A DNA stretch of 64,000 bases, taken from Hymenobacter aerophilus DSM 13606. Lineage in GTDB: Bacteria > Bacteroidota > Bacteroidia > Cytophagales > Hymenobacteraceae. Positions within the stretch are counted from its first letter, which is position 1. Each line of letters starts with the position of its first letter. Below are positions 9,335 to 18,348 of this stretch, piece by piece. Position numbers and translations under genes: made by a program. The notes below the pieces were generated by a model, which saw only the letters and a list, made by a program, of their open reading frames with translations, was not told where the DNA came from and did not search any database. The stretch covers positions 23,070 through 87,069 of the forward strand of contig NZ_KB907818.1 of NCBI RefSeq assembly GCF_000382225.1. Direction: 5' to 3'.

Positions 9335-9694
9335 ATGAACCTCAAAGAACCTGCCCGCCTCGTGCTGGCCCTGTTTTTCCTCACGGCGGGCATCCTGCAC
9401 TTCCTGCGGCCCGATGGGTTCGTGCGCATCGTGCCGCCCTACCTGCCCAACCCGCTGCTGCTGGTGCAGCTCAGCGGCGCGGCCGAAATTGCCGGGGCGC
9501 TGGGTTTGCTGGTGCCCGCCACCCGGCTTTGGGCCGCCTGGAGCCTGCTGGCGCTGCTGGTGGCCGTGTTTCCGGCCAACGTGTACATGCTGCAAAGCCA
9601 CGGCGCGGGTATGGCCGTGCCCGACTGGGCCCTCTGGCTGCGCCTGCCGCTGCAACTGGTGCTCATGGCCTGGGTATGGTGGGTGCGAAGGTGA
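9335..9694 (+). CDS. DoxX-like membrane protein
   Basis: A 119-residue integral membrane protein with four hydrophobic segments (about 8-24, 43-63, 67-86, 98-116). The first helix carries ALFFLTAGILHFLRPDGF, and the Gly-rich GAAEIAGALGLLVP motif is typical of the DoxX/DoxD-like family. Family members are poorly characterised quinone- or redox-linked membrane proteins. The ATG at 9335 was chosen over the TTG at 9314, which lies almost at the preceding repeat. Transcribed divergently from the M61 peptidase gene. Confidence 0.85.
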   Translation: MNLKEPARLVLALFFLTAGILHFLRPDGFVRIVPPYLPNPLLLVQLSGAAEIAGALGLLVPATRLWAAWSLLALLVAVFPANVYMLQSHGAGMAVPDWALWLRLPLQLVLMAWVWWVRR

Positions 9695-9709
9695 GATGGA
9701 GTGAAGTGG

Positions 9710-9923
9710 CTGGGTGAATGCGTAAGATTGCCCGGCAGCCCCAGCGGGGCAATATATCGGTAGACATTTGGCTTACCTACCAGCAAAGCCCCAGCGGGGC
9801 GACATAATCCATCCAACCGATTATATCGCCCCGCTGGGGCTTTAAAACCTACTGAGTTGGCCCGTCCTGCTACCGATATGCTGCCCCGCTGGGGCTGCCG
9901 GGCAATCTTACGCATTCACCCAG
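9710..9923. repeat. Nested palindromic repeat with four GCCCCAGCGGGGC cores
   Basis: Outer arms of 42 bases (9710-9751, 9882-9923) are exactly complementary and include GCCCCAGCGGGGC. Two further copies of that core (9788-9800, 9828-9840) form an inner hairpin, and CGATATAT/ATATCG segments lie between them. The whole region between the convergent DoxX and recJ genes is this element. Similar GCCCCAGCGGGGC elements are common in environmental Bacteroidota. Confidence 0.9.
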
Positions 9924-9937
9924 CTATTTATTTACTC

Positions 9938-11665
9938 TTATTCCCAGCGGATATCCTTCAGCCTAAGCTGCAACGATTTTACGCCGCGAAATTCGTTGAT
10001 TTCCACGTTGTAGCAGACACTAAACGGCTCGCCGCCCTGAATGCGCTCCAGGTGGTCGCTCATGTTGAAGCCGATGGCTTCGAGGCGGTGGCGGCCCCCG
10101 TCCTGGGTGAGGGCGAGTTTGAGGTGGCCGTTGCCCACGATGCGCGCCGAATCGGGGGCGGCGGTTACGTTTTCGGAGGCGAAAACCGGGTTGGCGTTGC
10201 CGGGGCCGAAGGGTTCCATCTGATTCAGCAGCCGCTGGAAGGAGGGCGTGATGTCGTGCAGCGCAATCGTGCCATCCACCTCAACGGGCGGGATGAGCTG
10301 CTCGGGTGTGATGCGGCCGGCCACGATGCGCTCGAATTTCTGCTGAAAAGCGGCTACGTTTTCGAGCGGCATGGTGAGGCCGGCAGCGTACTTGTGGCCC
10401 CCAAACTGGTCGAGCAACTCGGCGCACTCCTCAATGGCCTGATGCACATCGAAGCCGATTACCGAGCGGGCCGAGCCGGTGGCTTTGCCGTTACTTTCGG
10501 TGAGGATAATGGTGGGCCGGTAGTATTTATCGATGCAGCGCGAGGCCACGATGCCCACCACGCCCTTGTGCCAGTCGGGCTTGAAAAGCACGGTGCTGCG
10601 GGCGGCTTGCAGGGCGGCGTCGTCCTCAATCATGGCCAGCGCCTCCTTGGCGGTACTGGTGTCGACGTTGCGGCGCTCCTGGTTGGTTTTGTCGACGACC
10701 CCGGCCTTTTCCTTGGCGGCTTCGGCGCTGTCGGCCAGCAGCATGGCCACGGCCCGCTTGGCGTCGCCCATGCGGCCGGCGGCGTTGATGCGGGGCGAAA
10801 AGCCAAACACTAAATGGGTGATGCTCAACTCGGTTTCGCGCAGGCCGGCCAGCTCGCGCAACGCCGCAAAACCAGCGCGCTGGGCGCGGACGCGGTCATT
10901 CAGCAGGCGCAGGCCGTGGAAAGCCAGGGTGCGGTTTTCACCATAAATAGGCACGATGTCGGCGGCAATGGCCACGGCTACCAGGTCCAGCAGCTCGTAG
11001 AGGTCGGTTTCGGGCAGGCCCTGGTGCTCAGCGAAGGCCTGCATCAGCTTGAAGCCCACGCCGCAGCCGCACAGCTCCTTGAATGGGTAGTCGCAGTCGG
11101 CGCGCTTGGGGTCGAGCACGGCCACGGCGGCCGGCAGCTCGGCGCCCGGCAAGTGGTGGTCGCAGATGATGAAGTCGACGCCCCGCTTGTTGGCGTAGGC
11201 CACCTTATCCACCGATTTCACCCCGCAGTCGAGGGCAATGATGAGTTGGAAGCCCTCAGCCTGGGCGAAGTCAATACCGGCCTCCGATACCCCGTAGCCT
11301 TCCTTGTAGCGGTCGGGAATGTAGTAATCGATGCGCGCGGGGCCGAAAAACCGGAGCAGGTAGCTGTACACCAGCGCTACGGAGGTCGTGCCGTCTACGT
11401 CGTAGTCGCCGTACACCAGCACCCGCTCGCCACCGTGCAGGGCCTGCACCAGCCGGGCCACGGCGCGGTCCATGTCGCGCATCAGCAGTGGGTCGTGGAG
11501 CTGGCTCAGGTCGGGCCGGAAGTAGCTGCGGGCCAGCTCAAATGTGCCGATTTCGCGCTGGCACAGCAGCCGCACAATGGCCTCGTTCACGCCCAACGCC
11601 TGAGTTAGCTGCGCCACCTGCGCCGCGTCGGGGGCGGGCTTGCGAATCCATCGTTTTTCTAGCAT
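9938..11665 (-). CDS. recJ: Single-stranded-DNA-specific exonuclease RecJ
   Basis: A 5'-3' ssDNA exonuclease of the DHH superfamily acting in recombination, mismatch and base-excision repair. Seen: motif I VYGDYDVDGTTS near residue 75, the DHH motif ICDHHLPGAELP near 165, a DHHA1 domain with GFSPRINAAGRMGDA and the C-terminal GGHKYAAGL loop, then an OB-like region. The 575-residue length is usual. ATG at 11665 (MLEKRWIRK) was preferred to an upstream TTG because MLEKRW is the expected N-terminus. The catalytic aspartates are all present. Confidence 0.96.
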   Translation of the reverse strand: MLEKRWIRKPAPDAAQVAQLTQALGVNEAIVRLLCQREIGTFELARSYFRPDLSQLHDPLLMRDMDRAVARLVQALHGGERVLVYGDYDVDGTTSVALVYSYLLRFFGPARIDYYIPDRYKEGYGVSEAGIDFAQAEGFQLIIALDCGVKSVDKVAYANKRGVDFIICDHHLPGAELPAAVAVLDPKRADCDYPFKELCGCGVGFKLMQAFAEHQGLPETDLYELLDLVAVAIAADIVPIYGENRTLAFHGLRLLNDRVRAQRAGFAALRELAGLRETELSITHLVFGFSPRINAAGRMGDAKRAVAMLLADSAEAAKEKAGVVDKTNQERRNVDTSTAKEALAMIEDDAALQAARSTVLFKPDWHKGVVGIVASRCIDKYYRPTIILTESNGKATGSARSVIGFDVHQAIEECAELLDQFGGHKYAAGLTMPLENVAAFQQKFERIVAGRITPEQLIPPVEVDGTIALHDITPSFQRLLNQMEPFGPGNANPVFASENVTAAPDSARIVGNGHLKLALTQDGGRHRLEAIGFNMSDHLERIQGGEPFSVCYNVEINEFRGVKSLQLRLKDIRWE

Positions 11666-11761
11666 CTCTGAAGCAGGTATCAAACAGACCGCAAAAGCCG
11701 GCCTTCTTCAAAAGTACCCAAACGACCACAGAATAGCACGATTTCCGGATAATTCCTGACC

Positions 11762-13603
11762 CTACACCCCGTCGCCCCGCAGCTGGCGGAAGCGTTTGCG
11801 GGCTTCGGCCACGTAGATGCTGCCGGGGTATTTGGTGATGAGCTGCTGGTAAAGCTGCTGGGCCTTGTCGCGGTCCTGCAGGTTTTCCTGCTGAATGCTG
11901 GCGGCCATAAACAGGGCGTCGTCGCTGAGCACATCGTACTTGGGGTTGGCCGTGATGCGCTCCAGCGTGGCCAGGGCCCCGGCGTAGTCGCTGGTGCGGC
12001 GCTGCAGCTGGGCCTTCAGGTACCAGGCTTCGTCCTGCAGGGCGTGGCCGGGGTATTTCACCAGCAGCGCATCGAGGCCGCGCAGGGCTTCGGGCAGCTT
12101 GTTCTGGAACACGAGTTGCTCGACGGCGGCGTAGTCGCGCAGGGCCACGCCCGAGGTGTCCTGGGCGGTGTTGTCGGTGATGAGCAGGCTGAGCTGCATG
12201 GCATCGTTGGCAATTTCGCGGGTGGTGGCCTGCTTAAGGATGTCGAGGTGCGACTTGGCCAGCTTGAAGTCGCCGGCGAAGTAGCTCAGGCGGGCGTTGC
12301 GCAGCTTGGCGTCGTAGCCCAGCGGGGTGTCCTTGTGCGACTTCTCGACCTGCGAATACAGCAGCGTAGCCTCCCAGGGCTCAGCCCGCAGCAGGTAAAT
12401 ATCGGCCAGGTCGATTTTGGCCTGGTCCACCACGTCGAGGCCGGCGCGGGGCATCGTAATTACCTCGTTCAGCAGCTTCATGGCCGGCTCCTGCTCGCCG
12501 AGCTGGAAGGCTAGTAGCGCGGCCATGCTGCGGAGCACGGGCGCCGTTTCGGGGGTGCGGCCCAGGTCGGTGAGTACCTGCTCGTACTCCTTTAACAGCC
12601 CGCGCAGCTGGGTTTGGTTTACGGGGTAGGTGTTGCGTACCTGGTCTTCGCGGGTTTGCACTAGGCGCTGGCGAGCCAGGGAATAAAATGGCTGGCCCGC
12701 GTACTCGCGGGTGATGTATTCGAAGCCGGCAATGGCGTTTTCGTAATCCTGGTTGCGGCTGGCAATATCGGCCACCTGCAGCACCCGGCGGCCCCCGGTG
12801 CGGGCCCGGCGGTCGAGGGCCTTGGCCTGCACCAGGGCCCCGGTAAAGTCGCGGCGCTGTACCTGCAGCCACAGCAGCAGCTCGCTGTACACGGCGCGGT
12901 CGGGGTTGCGCTGCACCAGCGTCAGCAGCTCCTTTTCGAGGGTGGCGAAGGCGGCTTCATCCTGCAGGCTGTTCTGGAGCATGTTGCGCACAAAGGGCAG
13001 TTGCTGCTCATCATCCTGCACCAGGCGCAGGGTTTCCACCAGCACTTTGTCGGTCTGGCCCTGCTGGGTATACAGACCGATAAGCTGGGGCGCATACTCG
13101 GTTTCGTTGCCCGCCAGCTGCCGGCCGCGCAGGTAGGTGCGGACCGTCCAGGCGGGCAGATTGGCCTGCTGAAAGCTGGTCGCCACGGGCACTACCTGAT
13201 CGGGGTTGAGCAGCTGCACGACCCGTTCCCACTGCTTGGTAGCCGCCGACGAGTCGCCGGCCGCGGCCGAAATCAGGCCCAGCGTTACACCCAGCGTCTG
13301 GTCCTGGGCGCGCTGCTTGATGGCGCGCTTCACCAGCTTCTCGGCGTCTTTGGTCCGCTTGAGGGCCTGCAGGGCGGCCAGGTAATCGGGCAGCACATTG
13401 GGGGCCGTCTGCTCGTCGGTGCGCAGGCGGCCAAACAGGTAGGCGGCCTTCTCGTGCTCGCCCTTGCGCTCGTACTCGCGGGCCAGCTGAATGTTGCTGT
13501 CTTCGCGCACCTGAGCCCGGGCAGCTGGCACGGCCACCGTCAGCAAAGCCAGCAAGCCGGCGCCGCCTATCATTCCACGCACTCCAGACAATGGCTTTTT
13601 CAT
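11762..13603 (-). CDS. Secreted tetratricopeptide-repeat protein
   Basis: A 613-residue protein with signal peptide (hydrophobic GLLALLTVAVPAARAQ, cleavage near residue 30) followed almost entirely by TPR-like helical pairs. Clear units include LAREYERKGEHEKAAYLFGRL near the start and QDRDKAQQLYQQLITKYPG near the end, similar to YbgF/BamD-type repeats. It probably acts as a periplasmic scaffold. It lies 96 bases from recJ on the same strand and downstream of the PPIase operon terminator. Specific partners cannot be named. Confidence 0.85.
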   Translation of the reverse strand: MKKPLSGVRGMIGGAGLLALLTVAVPAARAQVREDSNIQLAREYERKGEHEKAAYLFGRLRTDEQTAPNVLPDYLAALQALKRTKDAEKLVKRAIKQRAQDQTLGVTLGLISAAAGDSSAATKQWERVVQLLNPDQVVPVATSFQQANLPAWTVRTYLRGRQLAGNETEYAPQLIGLYTQQGQTDKVLVETLRLVQDDEQQLPFVRNMLQNSLQDEAAFATLEKELLTLVQRNPDRAVYSELLLWLQVQRRDFTGALVQAKALDRRARTGGRRVLQVADIASRNQDYENAIAGFEYITREYAGQPFYSLARQRLVQTREDQVRNTYPVNQTQLRGLLKEYEQVLTDLGRTPETAPVLRSMAALLAFQLGEQEPAMKLLNEVITMPRAGLDVVDQAKIDLADIYLLRAEPWEATLLYSQVEKSHKDTPLGYDAKLRNARLSYFAGDFKLAKSHLDILKQATTREIANDAMQLSLLITDNTAQDTSGVALRDYAAVEQLVFQNKLPEALRGLDALLVKYPGHALQDEAWYLKAQLQRRTSDYAGALATLERITANPKYDVLSDDALFMAASIQQENLQDRDKAQQLYQQLITKYPGSIYVAEARKRFRQLRGDGV

Positions 13604-13669
13604 GCAGAGCTAACGAGTTGAAGCGGCCGGAAAGTGCCGGGATGGTGAGGCGCTGATTCACGCACAAAA

Positions 13670-13699
13670 AAAGGGCCGCCCCCGAAGGTACGGCCCTTT
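13670..13699 (-). terminator. Terminator of the coaX-PPIase operon
   Basis: Stem AAAGGGCCG/CGGCCCTTT; on the minus strand it is followed by a run of eight T residues, 27 bases after the stop codon of the PpiD-like gene. Confidence 0.88.
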
Positions 13700-13725
13700 C
13701 TTCTCACTAAACCAGCTTTGGCAGG

Positions 13726-15858
13726 CTAGAAGAATCTGGCGCGGTTGTCTTTTACGTCGGCGTGCTGCTTGAGGGCCTCGAAGATGAGGCCGTCGGTGCG
13801 GGCCGTGCGCTGGGCCGTGAGCTGCTGGCGGGCGGCGGCTACATCGGTGGTAGCGGGGGCGGGCTGAATGCTGGTGGGCTCCACCACAAACACGCCCTGC
13901 TCGCCGGCCAGCGGGGCCGACTTCTGGCCCACTTTCAGCCCAAAGGCGCGACCCACGGCGGTTGGTTCGCTGCCCACGCCGGCAATCATGCTCTGGCCCA
14001 GCACCACGTTGTCGGCGGTTTTTACCTGGGCGGCGGGGCCGTAGGCCTGGGCCATCTGCTCCAGCGTGCTGCCTTTGGCGGCGCTCAGCTTCTGCTTGAT
14101 TTGCTCGGCCTTCAGCTCGTTGCGCACCAGGGCGGTAATTTCGGGCTTGATGCTGGCCAGATCGGCCGTGCCCTTCTCCCGCTCGCCGGTCAGCACGGCT
14201 ACCACGTAGGCGTCGCCGATTTCAAACACGCGCGACACGTCGCCCACGTTTTTGGCGCCGGGGCCATCCGAGTCGTCGGCCCCGTAGGCCCAGCGCACCA
14301 GGGCGCGGGCATCCTGCAGGTTGTTCACGGCCTGGTCGCCGCGGCCCAGGTTCTTGGCTTCGGTTTTCTGCAGGCTCTTATCAGCCGCTACGGCTTTGCG
14401 GAACGACTCGAAGTCGGTGGCCTGGCCTTTCAGCTCCTGGGCCTTGTTGTAGGCTGCGTCGCGGGTGCCCTCGGTGGGCTGAATGCTTTTCTGCACGGTG
14501 GCCACGCGGTAGGTCTGCTTGGTGGGCGCGGCCGTTACCTTGATGATGTGGTAGCCAAACGAGGTTTTCACGAGGTTGGGCAGCAGGCCGGGCGAAGTAG
14601 CGCCGAACACGGCCTTCTCGAACTCGGGCACCATGCGGCCCTGCTGGAACCAGCCCAGGTCGCCGCCGGTGGCGGTGGTGCCGTCCGAGCCGTACTGACG
14701 GGCCATGGCAGCGAAATCGGCGCCGCCCTTGATTTTGTTGAGCACCTCGGTGGCCTTGGCCTTGGCGGCGGCATCGGCTTCGGGCGTGGCGCCTTCGGCC
14801 TTGATGAGGATGTGGCTGGCGCGGGCCGCGGCCTGGTCGCCGGTTTTCTGGCCCGTTACCTTGTAAAGCGAGTAGGTGCCGTTTTCGGCGTAAGGGCCGT
14901 ACACTTTATCCACCTGTAGGGGCAGCTGCTCGCGCAGCTTCTCGGGCATGTCGGCGGCCGTGAGGTAGGCCGGAGGCGTGGGGTTGTCGGAGTTGAGCTT
15001 CACGAACAGCGAGTCGGCGGGAGCGGCGGCGAACTGGGTGGCCAGCTCGTTTACCGTTTTGCCGATTTCGGTGCTGTCGTCGGCCGAGGCCGCTACCGGA
15101 ATGGTTACGTACTCGATGCTGCGGCCGTCCTCTACTTTGTAGCGGCCCTGGTTTTTATCGATGTAGGCCTGCAGCTGCTCGTCGGTTACTTTCACGCTCG
15201 AATCCGAGAGGGCGAAGTAGGGCACGAACAGGTAGCGCAGACTCACCTGGGCCTGCTGGCTCTCGTTGAAGCGCTTAGCCTCAGCCGAGGTTACGTAGGT
15301 GCTCATCTTGAGCAGGTTGGTGTACTTCTGGCCCAGGCGCTCGGGGCGCAGGTTCTGCTCGAAGTTGGCAAAGGCGGCCTGCGCCTGCGGGTCCATCTTA
15401 TCGAGGTTGCGCAGGTACTCCTTCACGCGCAGCACGTCGAACTGGCCGGTCGAGTCGGTGAAGGCCTGGCGGATGCTGGGGTGCACGTTGTTGCCCTGCA
15501 CCATGTCGGTCAGCTCGTCGTCGGTTACCGTAAGGCCCAGCTTATCGAACTGCTTCTGGAAGGCAATGCGGTAGAGCAGCTGGTTCCAGGCCTGCTCGCG
15601 CAGGTAGCCCATGGCCTGCTCGTCGGGCTGGCGGCCCTGCTGCTGCACGAAGGCCTGCTTGGCCTGCTCCAGGGTGGCGTTGAATTCGTCGTAGTCAATT
15701 TTCTGGCCCGCAATTTCCCCCACCGAGCGGTCGGAGCGGCCAAAGAAGCTGTTCTGACCCGTAAACAGGTCGCCGCCCACCATAAAAAAGAGCAGGCCGA
15801 TGACGATAGCGCCAACTGCCCAACCCGATTTTTCGCGGATTGTATTAATTAATGCCAT
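13726..15858 (-). CDS. PpiD/SurA-like membrane-anchored peptidyl-prolyl isomerase
   Basis: A 710-residue periplasmic chaperone. It has one N-terminal membrane helix (GWAVGAIVIGLLFFMVGG, about residues 13-30), a SurA_N-type chaperone region to about 250, and a parvulin domain at roughly 345-440 starting ASHILIK and ending FGYHIIKV. A second degenerate C-terminal SurA-like part follows. The ATG at 15858 was chosen because it starts just before the anchor helix; the longer reading adds an unrelated hydrophobic leader. It assists folding of outer-membrane proteins (family knowledge). Last gene of the coaX-lptC operon, where a PPIase is the usual member in Bacteroidota. Confidence 0.93.
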   Translation of the reverse strand: MALINTIREKSGWAVGAIVIGLLFFMVGGDLFTGQNSFFGRSDRSVGEIAGQKIDYDEFNATLEQAKQAFVQQQGRQPDEQAMGYLREQAWNQLLYRIAFQKQFDKLGLTVTDDELTDMVQGNNVHPSIRQAFTDSTGQFDVLRVKEYLRNLDKMDPQAQAAFANFEQNLRPERLGQKYTNLLKMSTYVTSAEAKRFNESQQAQVSLRYLFVPYFALSDSSVKVTDEQLQAYIDKNQGRYKVEDGRSIEYVTIPVAASADDSTEIGKTVNELATQFAAAPADSLFVKLNSDNPTPPAYLTAADMPEKLREQLPLQVDKVYGPYAENGTYSLYKVTGQKTGDQAAARASHILIKAEGATPEADAAAKAKATEVLNKIKGGADFAAMARQYGSDGTTATGGDLGWFQQGRMVPEFEKAVFGATSPGLLPNLVKTSFGYHIIKVTAAPTKQTYRVATVQKSIQPTEGTRDAAYNKAQELKGQATDFESFRKAVAADKSLQKTEAKNLGRGDQAVNNLQDARALVRWAYGADDSDGPGAKNVGDVSRVFEIGDAYVVAVLTGEREKGTADLASIKPEITALVRNELKAEQIKQKLSAAKGSTLEQMAQAYGPAAQVKTADNVVLGQSMIAGVGSEPTAVGRAFGLKVGQKSAPLAGEQGVFVVEPTSIQPAPATTDVAAARQQLTAQRTARTDGLIFEALKQHADVKDNRARFF

Positions 15859-15993
15859 GAACTTGAAAAAAAGCGCGGGTAGAAAATGGTGAATGAGGCG
15901 CAAAATAACCAAAAATGCCGGTCATTTGGTACATTCTCTGTCAGATAGGCGCTGCCGGCCGCCCAGGGCTCGTTGGGCCGGCCCCAGGGCGTA

Positions 15994-16281
15994 CTACTTG
16001 CGCTTCTTGGGCTTGCGGGCGCCTTTGCCGGCCGGCCGCTTTTGCCGGCGCAGCTCAGCCTCCCGCTCATCGGCGGCCCGCAGGTCGTCCTCCTTCTGGC
16101 GCTGGCGCAGGTAGCGCAGCCCAATCACGCAGCCAAACGACACCATAAACAGCCAGTAGTTTTCGTAGAGACCGGTCATACCGCCGACTACCAGCGTGCG
16201 AAACGCGGCCACGACGAACGTGAACACGCCAAACACGAACAGTAGCGTCTGGCTGATGCCGGGGTCCCAGAATCGTTTCAT
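15994..16281 (-). CDS. Small two-span membrane protein with basic tail
   Basis: A 95-residue protein with two hydrophobic helices (about residues 10-32 and 40-57) and a strongly basic C-terminus ending GARKPKKRK, presumably cytosolic. Its ATG overlaps the lptC stop by four bases (translational coupling). In related genomes a CBS-domain CNNM/hemolysin-like gene often lies between lptC and the PPIase; here this small protein occupies that place. No family is recognised. Confidence 0.75.
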   Translation of the reverse strand: MKRFWDPGISQTLLFVFGVFTFVVAAFRTLVVGGMTGLYENYWLFMVSFGCVIGLRYLRQRQKEDDLRAADEREAELRRQKRPAGKGARKPKKRK

Positions 16282-16883
16282 TGTTGCGGGGCTTTAGCAG
16301 AATCGGGGGCGGGCGCAGCGCGGGCCGCGCCCGATTCCTGCATGCTGAACACGCCAGTGGGCGTAAGAATGCGGTAGCGCGAAAAATCCTGGTTGGCCGT
16401 CAGGCCCCGGCCGGTGAGCACCTCGGTGGGCGTCGTCACCTTGATTTCGGTTTCGGGCTTGGTGTAGATGCTGGCTTTGTTCTGGTCGTAGAAGGCTTCT
16501 TCGGTGTTCATACGCTGCTGCTTGGGCACGTTGGTCACCCGCACGTCGCCGCGCATGGTGTACAGGCCCTTGTTGCGCTCGAAACGGCCGTATTTGCCAG
16601 TAATGGTGTTCACCACCATCTGGCCTTCCTTGTCCATAAACGTCAGTTCCAGGCCCTCCGGGTAAAGCTGGTCGCCCGACTCAAAATCCTGCTTCAACGG
16701 CGTTTTCAGGCGCACGCGCAGCCGGGCCGAGTCGCTGACGAGCATCAACACGTTGCGGGTTTCGATGGTCGGGCCCTGGTAGTCGATGGGCTTGGCCGCC
16801 ACCTCGTCGGCCTTCTGGCAGCTGGCGCTCAGCAACGCCGCGCTCAGCAGCAGCCCGGCCCATACGTTTCTTCCTGCCATCAT
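16278..16883 (-). CDS. lptC: LPS export ABC transporter periplasmic protein LptC
   Basis: A 201-residue LptC homologue that passes LPS from LptBFG to the periplasmic bridge. It has an N-terminal signal/lipobox region (LLLSAALLSASC) and a beta-jellyroll region with EGLELTFMDKEGQMVVNTITGKYGRFERNK and MNTEEAFYDQNKASIYT. The motif GRGLTANQDFSRYRILTPTGVF is typical of Bacteroidota LptC. Start at 16883 (MMAGRN) or the next codon at 16880; the longer in-frame reading enters an AT-rich repeat. It lies between the outer-membrane protein and the small membrane protein genes. LptB is encoded at 6.4 kb. Confidence 0.9.
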   Translation of the reverse strand: MMAGRNVWAGLLLSAALLSASCQKADEVAAKPIDYQGPTIETRNVLMLVSDSARLRVRLKTPLKQDFESGDQLYPEGLELTFMDKEGQMVVNTITGKYGRFERNKGLYTMRGDVRVTNVPKQQRMNTEEAFYDQNKASIYTKPETEIKVTTPTEVLTGRGLTANQDFSRYRILTPTGVFSMQESGAARAAPAPDSAKAPQQ

Positions 16884-16912
16884 TCGTTGGAGGGAATCGT
16901 GAATTATGAATC

Positions 16913-16979
16913 TTGAATTATACATTTTGAATCAGGAATTGAGAACGAGGGCCCCCGTAATTCAAAATGTATAATTCAA
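16913..16979. repeat. AT-rich inverted repeat
   Basis: Perfect 20-base arms TTGAATTATACATTTTGAAT (16913-16932) and its complement (16960-16979) around a GC-rich loop, between the outer-membrane protein gene and lptC. The arms are far more AT-rich than the neighbouring genes. Confidence 0.85.
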
Positions 16980-16989
16980 AATTCTTCCT

Positions 16990-18348
16990 CTATTCAATCC
17001 GGCGCTTGATAAACCAGCGGTTGTTGAGCGTCACGCCCAGCTGCATCCGGATGTAGCTTTCCTTCACGTTGCGCTCGGTGCCGTTATTGTCCAGCTGCAG
17101 CACATCGGTGTTGCCGCGCTGCCCATAGGTGAAGCCCAAGCTAATGGTCGTGGCATCGAGGGCCGAAGCCGAGGGTAGCGGCAGGCCGAAGCCCCAACTC
17201 ACCGAGCGGTCGAGCAGCACGTTGCCGCCGGGGCGGTAGGGCAGCTGGGCCACGCTCAGGCCGGCGCGGTACGTTACGCGCTTGAAATAGTGGTCAACCG
17301 ACGTCGGGTCGGGCGTCAGCTCGCCGCCAATAGCGCCGCGGTAGGTGTTGCTCAGCGGCACGCCCGACAGGCCGCCTTCCTCGCCGAACGACTTGAACTG
17401 CGACCATTGCTGCAGGCCGCCATCGAGGCTCACGCTCCAGTTACGGTTGTTGTCGAGGCTCAGGCCCACCTGCGTGAGGGCGGGCACCGTGGCTTTGCCC
17501 TTTTCGTCCTTGCTGAGCGGCGTGGCGTTGATGAGTGCGCCATCAGCATCTTCGCGCAGAATGTTGCGGCTCCGGTCGCCGTTGAGCTTGCTGCGGAAGC
17601 TGTACACGCCGCCCAGGTTGTAGTTGAGCTTGTCGGTTAGTTTGCCGCGGTAGTGTATGCCCGAGCGGAAGGCGAAGTCGGAATAGTGCACCTGCTGCTC
17701 GTAGATCGAGCGGCCATTGAGCACCAGCGGCAGCGTTTCGGTGCCCACGCGGGTGCTGGCTTCCTGGTTGATGCTGCCGAACACGTAGGCCGCCGACACG
17801 CCCACCACCAGGTTTTTGCGCAGCCGCACGGCGTGGCTCATGTAGGCTTCGGCCAGGCCACCGTTGCCCTTGTACTGGCGCTCCAGCTGGGCCATCGGGT
17901 CGCCCGCCACGCTGTTGTCCAGCGTCCGCGACTCGTAATCGACGGTGGTGTAGGGCTTGAGGCCGATGGCGCCGGCCCAGCTGCGGCTGATGGGCACGGC
18001 CAGCGCCACGTAGCCCAGCGTGCCGGTGCCGGTGCGCTGGCTGGTGGCGTCGTTGCGCAGGGTTTTAAACTGGCCGGTGTAGCCTGCCTCAAACGTGGTG
18101 CGGTTGGTGTAGTAGAGCAGCGCCGGGTTCAGCTCGTTGACGTTGGTGCCGTTGGGAGCGGCCACGCCCGTGCCACCCATACCCATCTGCCGCACGCCGC
18201 CCAGGTTCAGGCTGGCGTCGCCCAGCCCCAGGCGCGAATAAGGCGAGTTGCCCAGGCCCTGACTCTGGCCCAGCGCCCCCGGCGTGGCAGCCAGCAGGCC
18301 CAGCAGCGAAAAACCGCCGGCCAGACCAGCAAAATTAAGTTGCGACAT
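16990..18348 (-). CDS. Outer-membrane beta-barrel protein
   Basis: A 452-residue protein with signal peptide (LLGLLAATPGALGQ, cleavage near residue 27). The mature start, GLGNSPYSRLGLGDASLNLGGVRQMGMGGTGVA, is shared with FadL/PorV-like outer-membrane proteins of Bacteroidota. Alternating amphipathic strands continue to the end (GVTLNNRWFIKRRIE). It occurs next to coaX and lptC in many Bacteroidota, so it probably belongs to a conserved envelope-assembly neighbourhood. Its start overlaps the coaX stop by 14 bases, indicating an operon. Transport substrate unknown. Confidence 0.85.
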   Translation of the reverse strand: MSQLNFAGLAGGFSLLGLLAATPGALGQSQGLGNSPYSRLGLGDASLNLGGVRQMGMGGTGVAAPNGTNVNELNPALLYYTNRTTFEAGYTGQFKTLRNDATSQRTGTGTLGYVALAVPISRSWAGAIGLKPYTTVDYESRTLDNSVAGDPMAQLERQYKGNGGLAEAYMSHAVRLRKNLVVGVSAAYVFGSINQEASTRVGTETLPLVLNGRSIYEQQVHYSDFAFRSGIHYRGKLTDKLNYNLGGVYSFRSKLNGDRSRNILREDADGALINATPLSKDEKGKATVPALTQVGLSLDNNRNWSVSLDGGLQQWSQFKSFGEEGGLSGVPLSNTYRGAIGGELTPDPTSVDHYFKRVTYRAGLSVAQLPYRPGGNVLLDRSVSWGFGLPLPSASALDATTISLGFTYGQRGNTDVLQLDNNGTERNVKESYIRMQLGVTLNNRWFIKRRIE

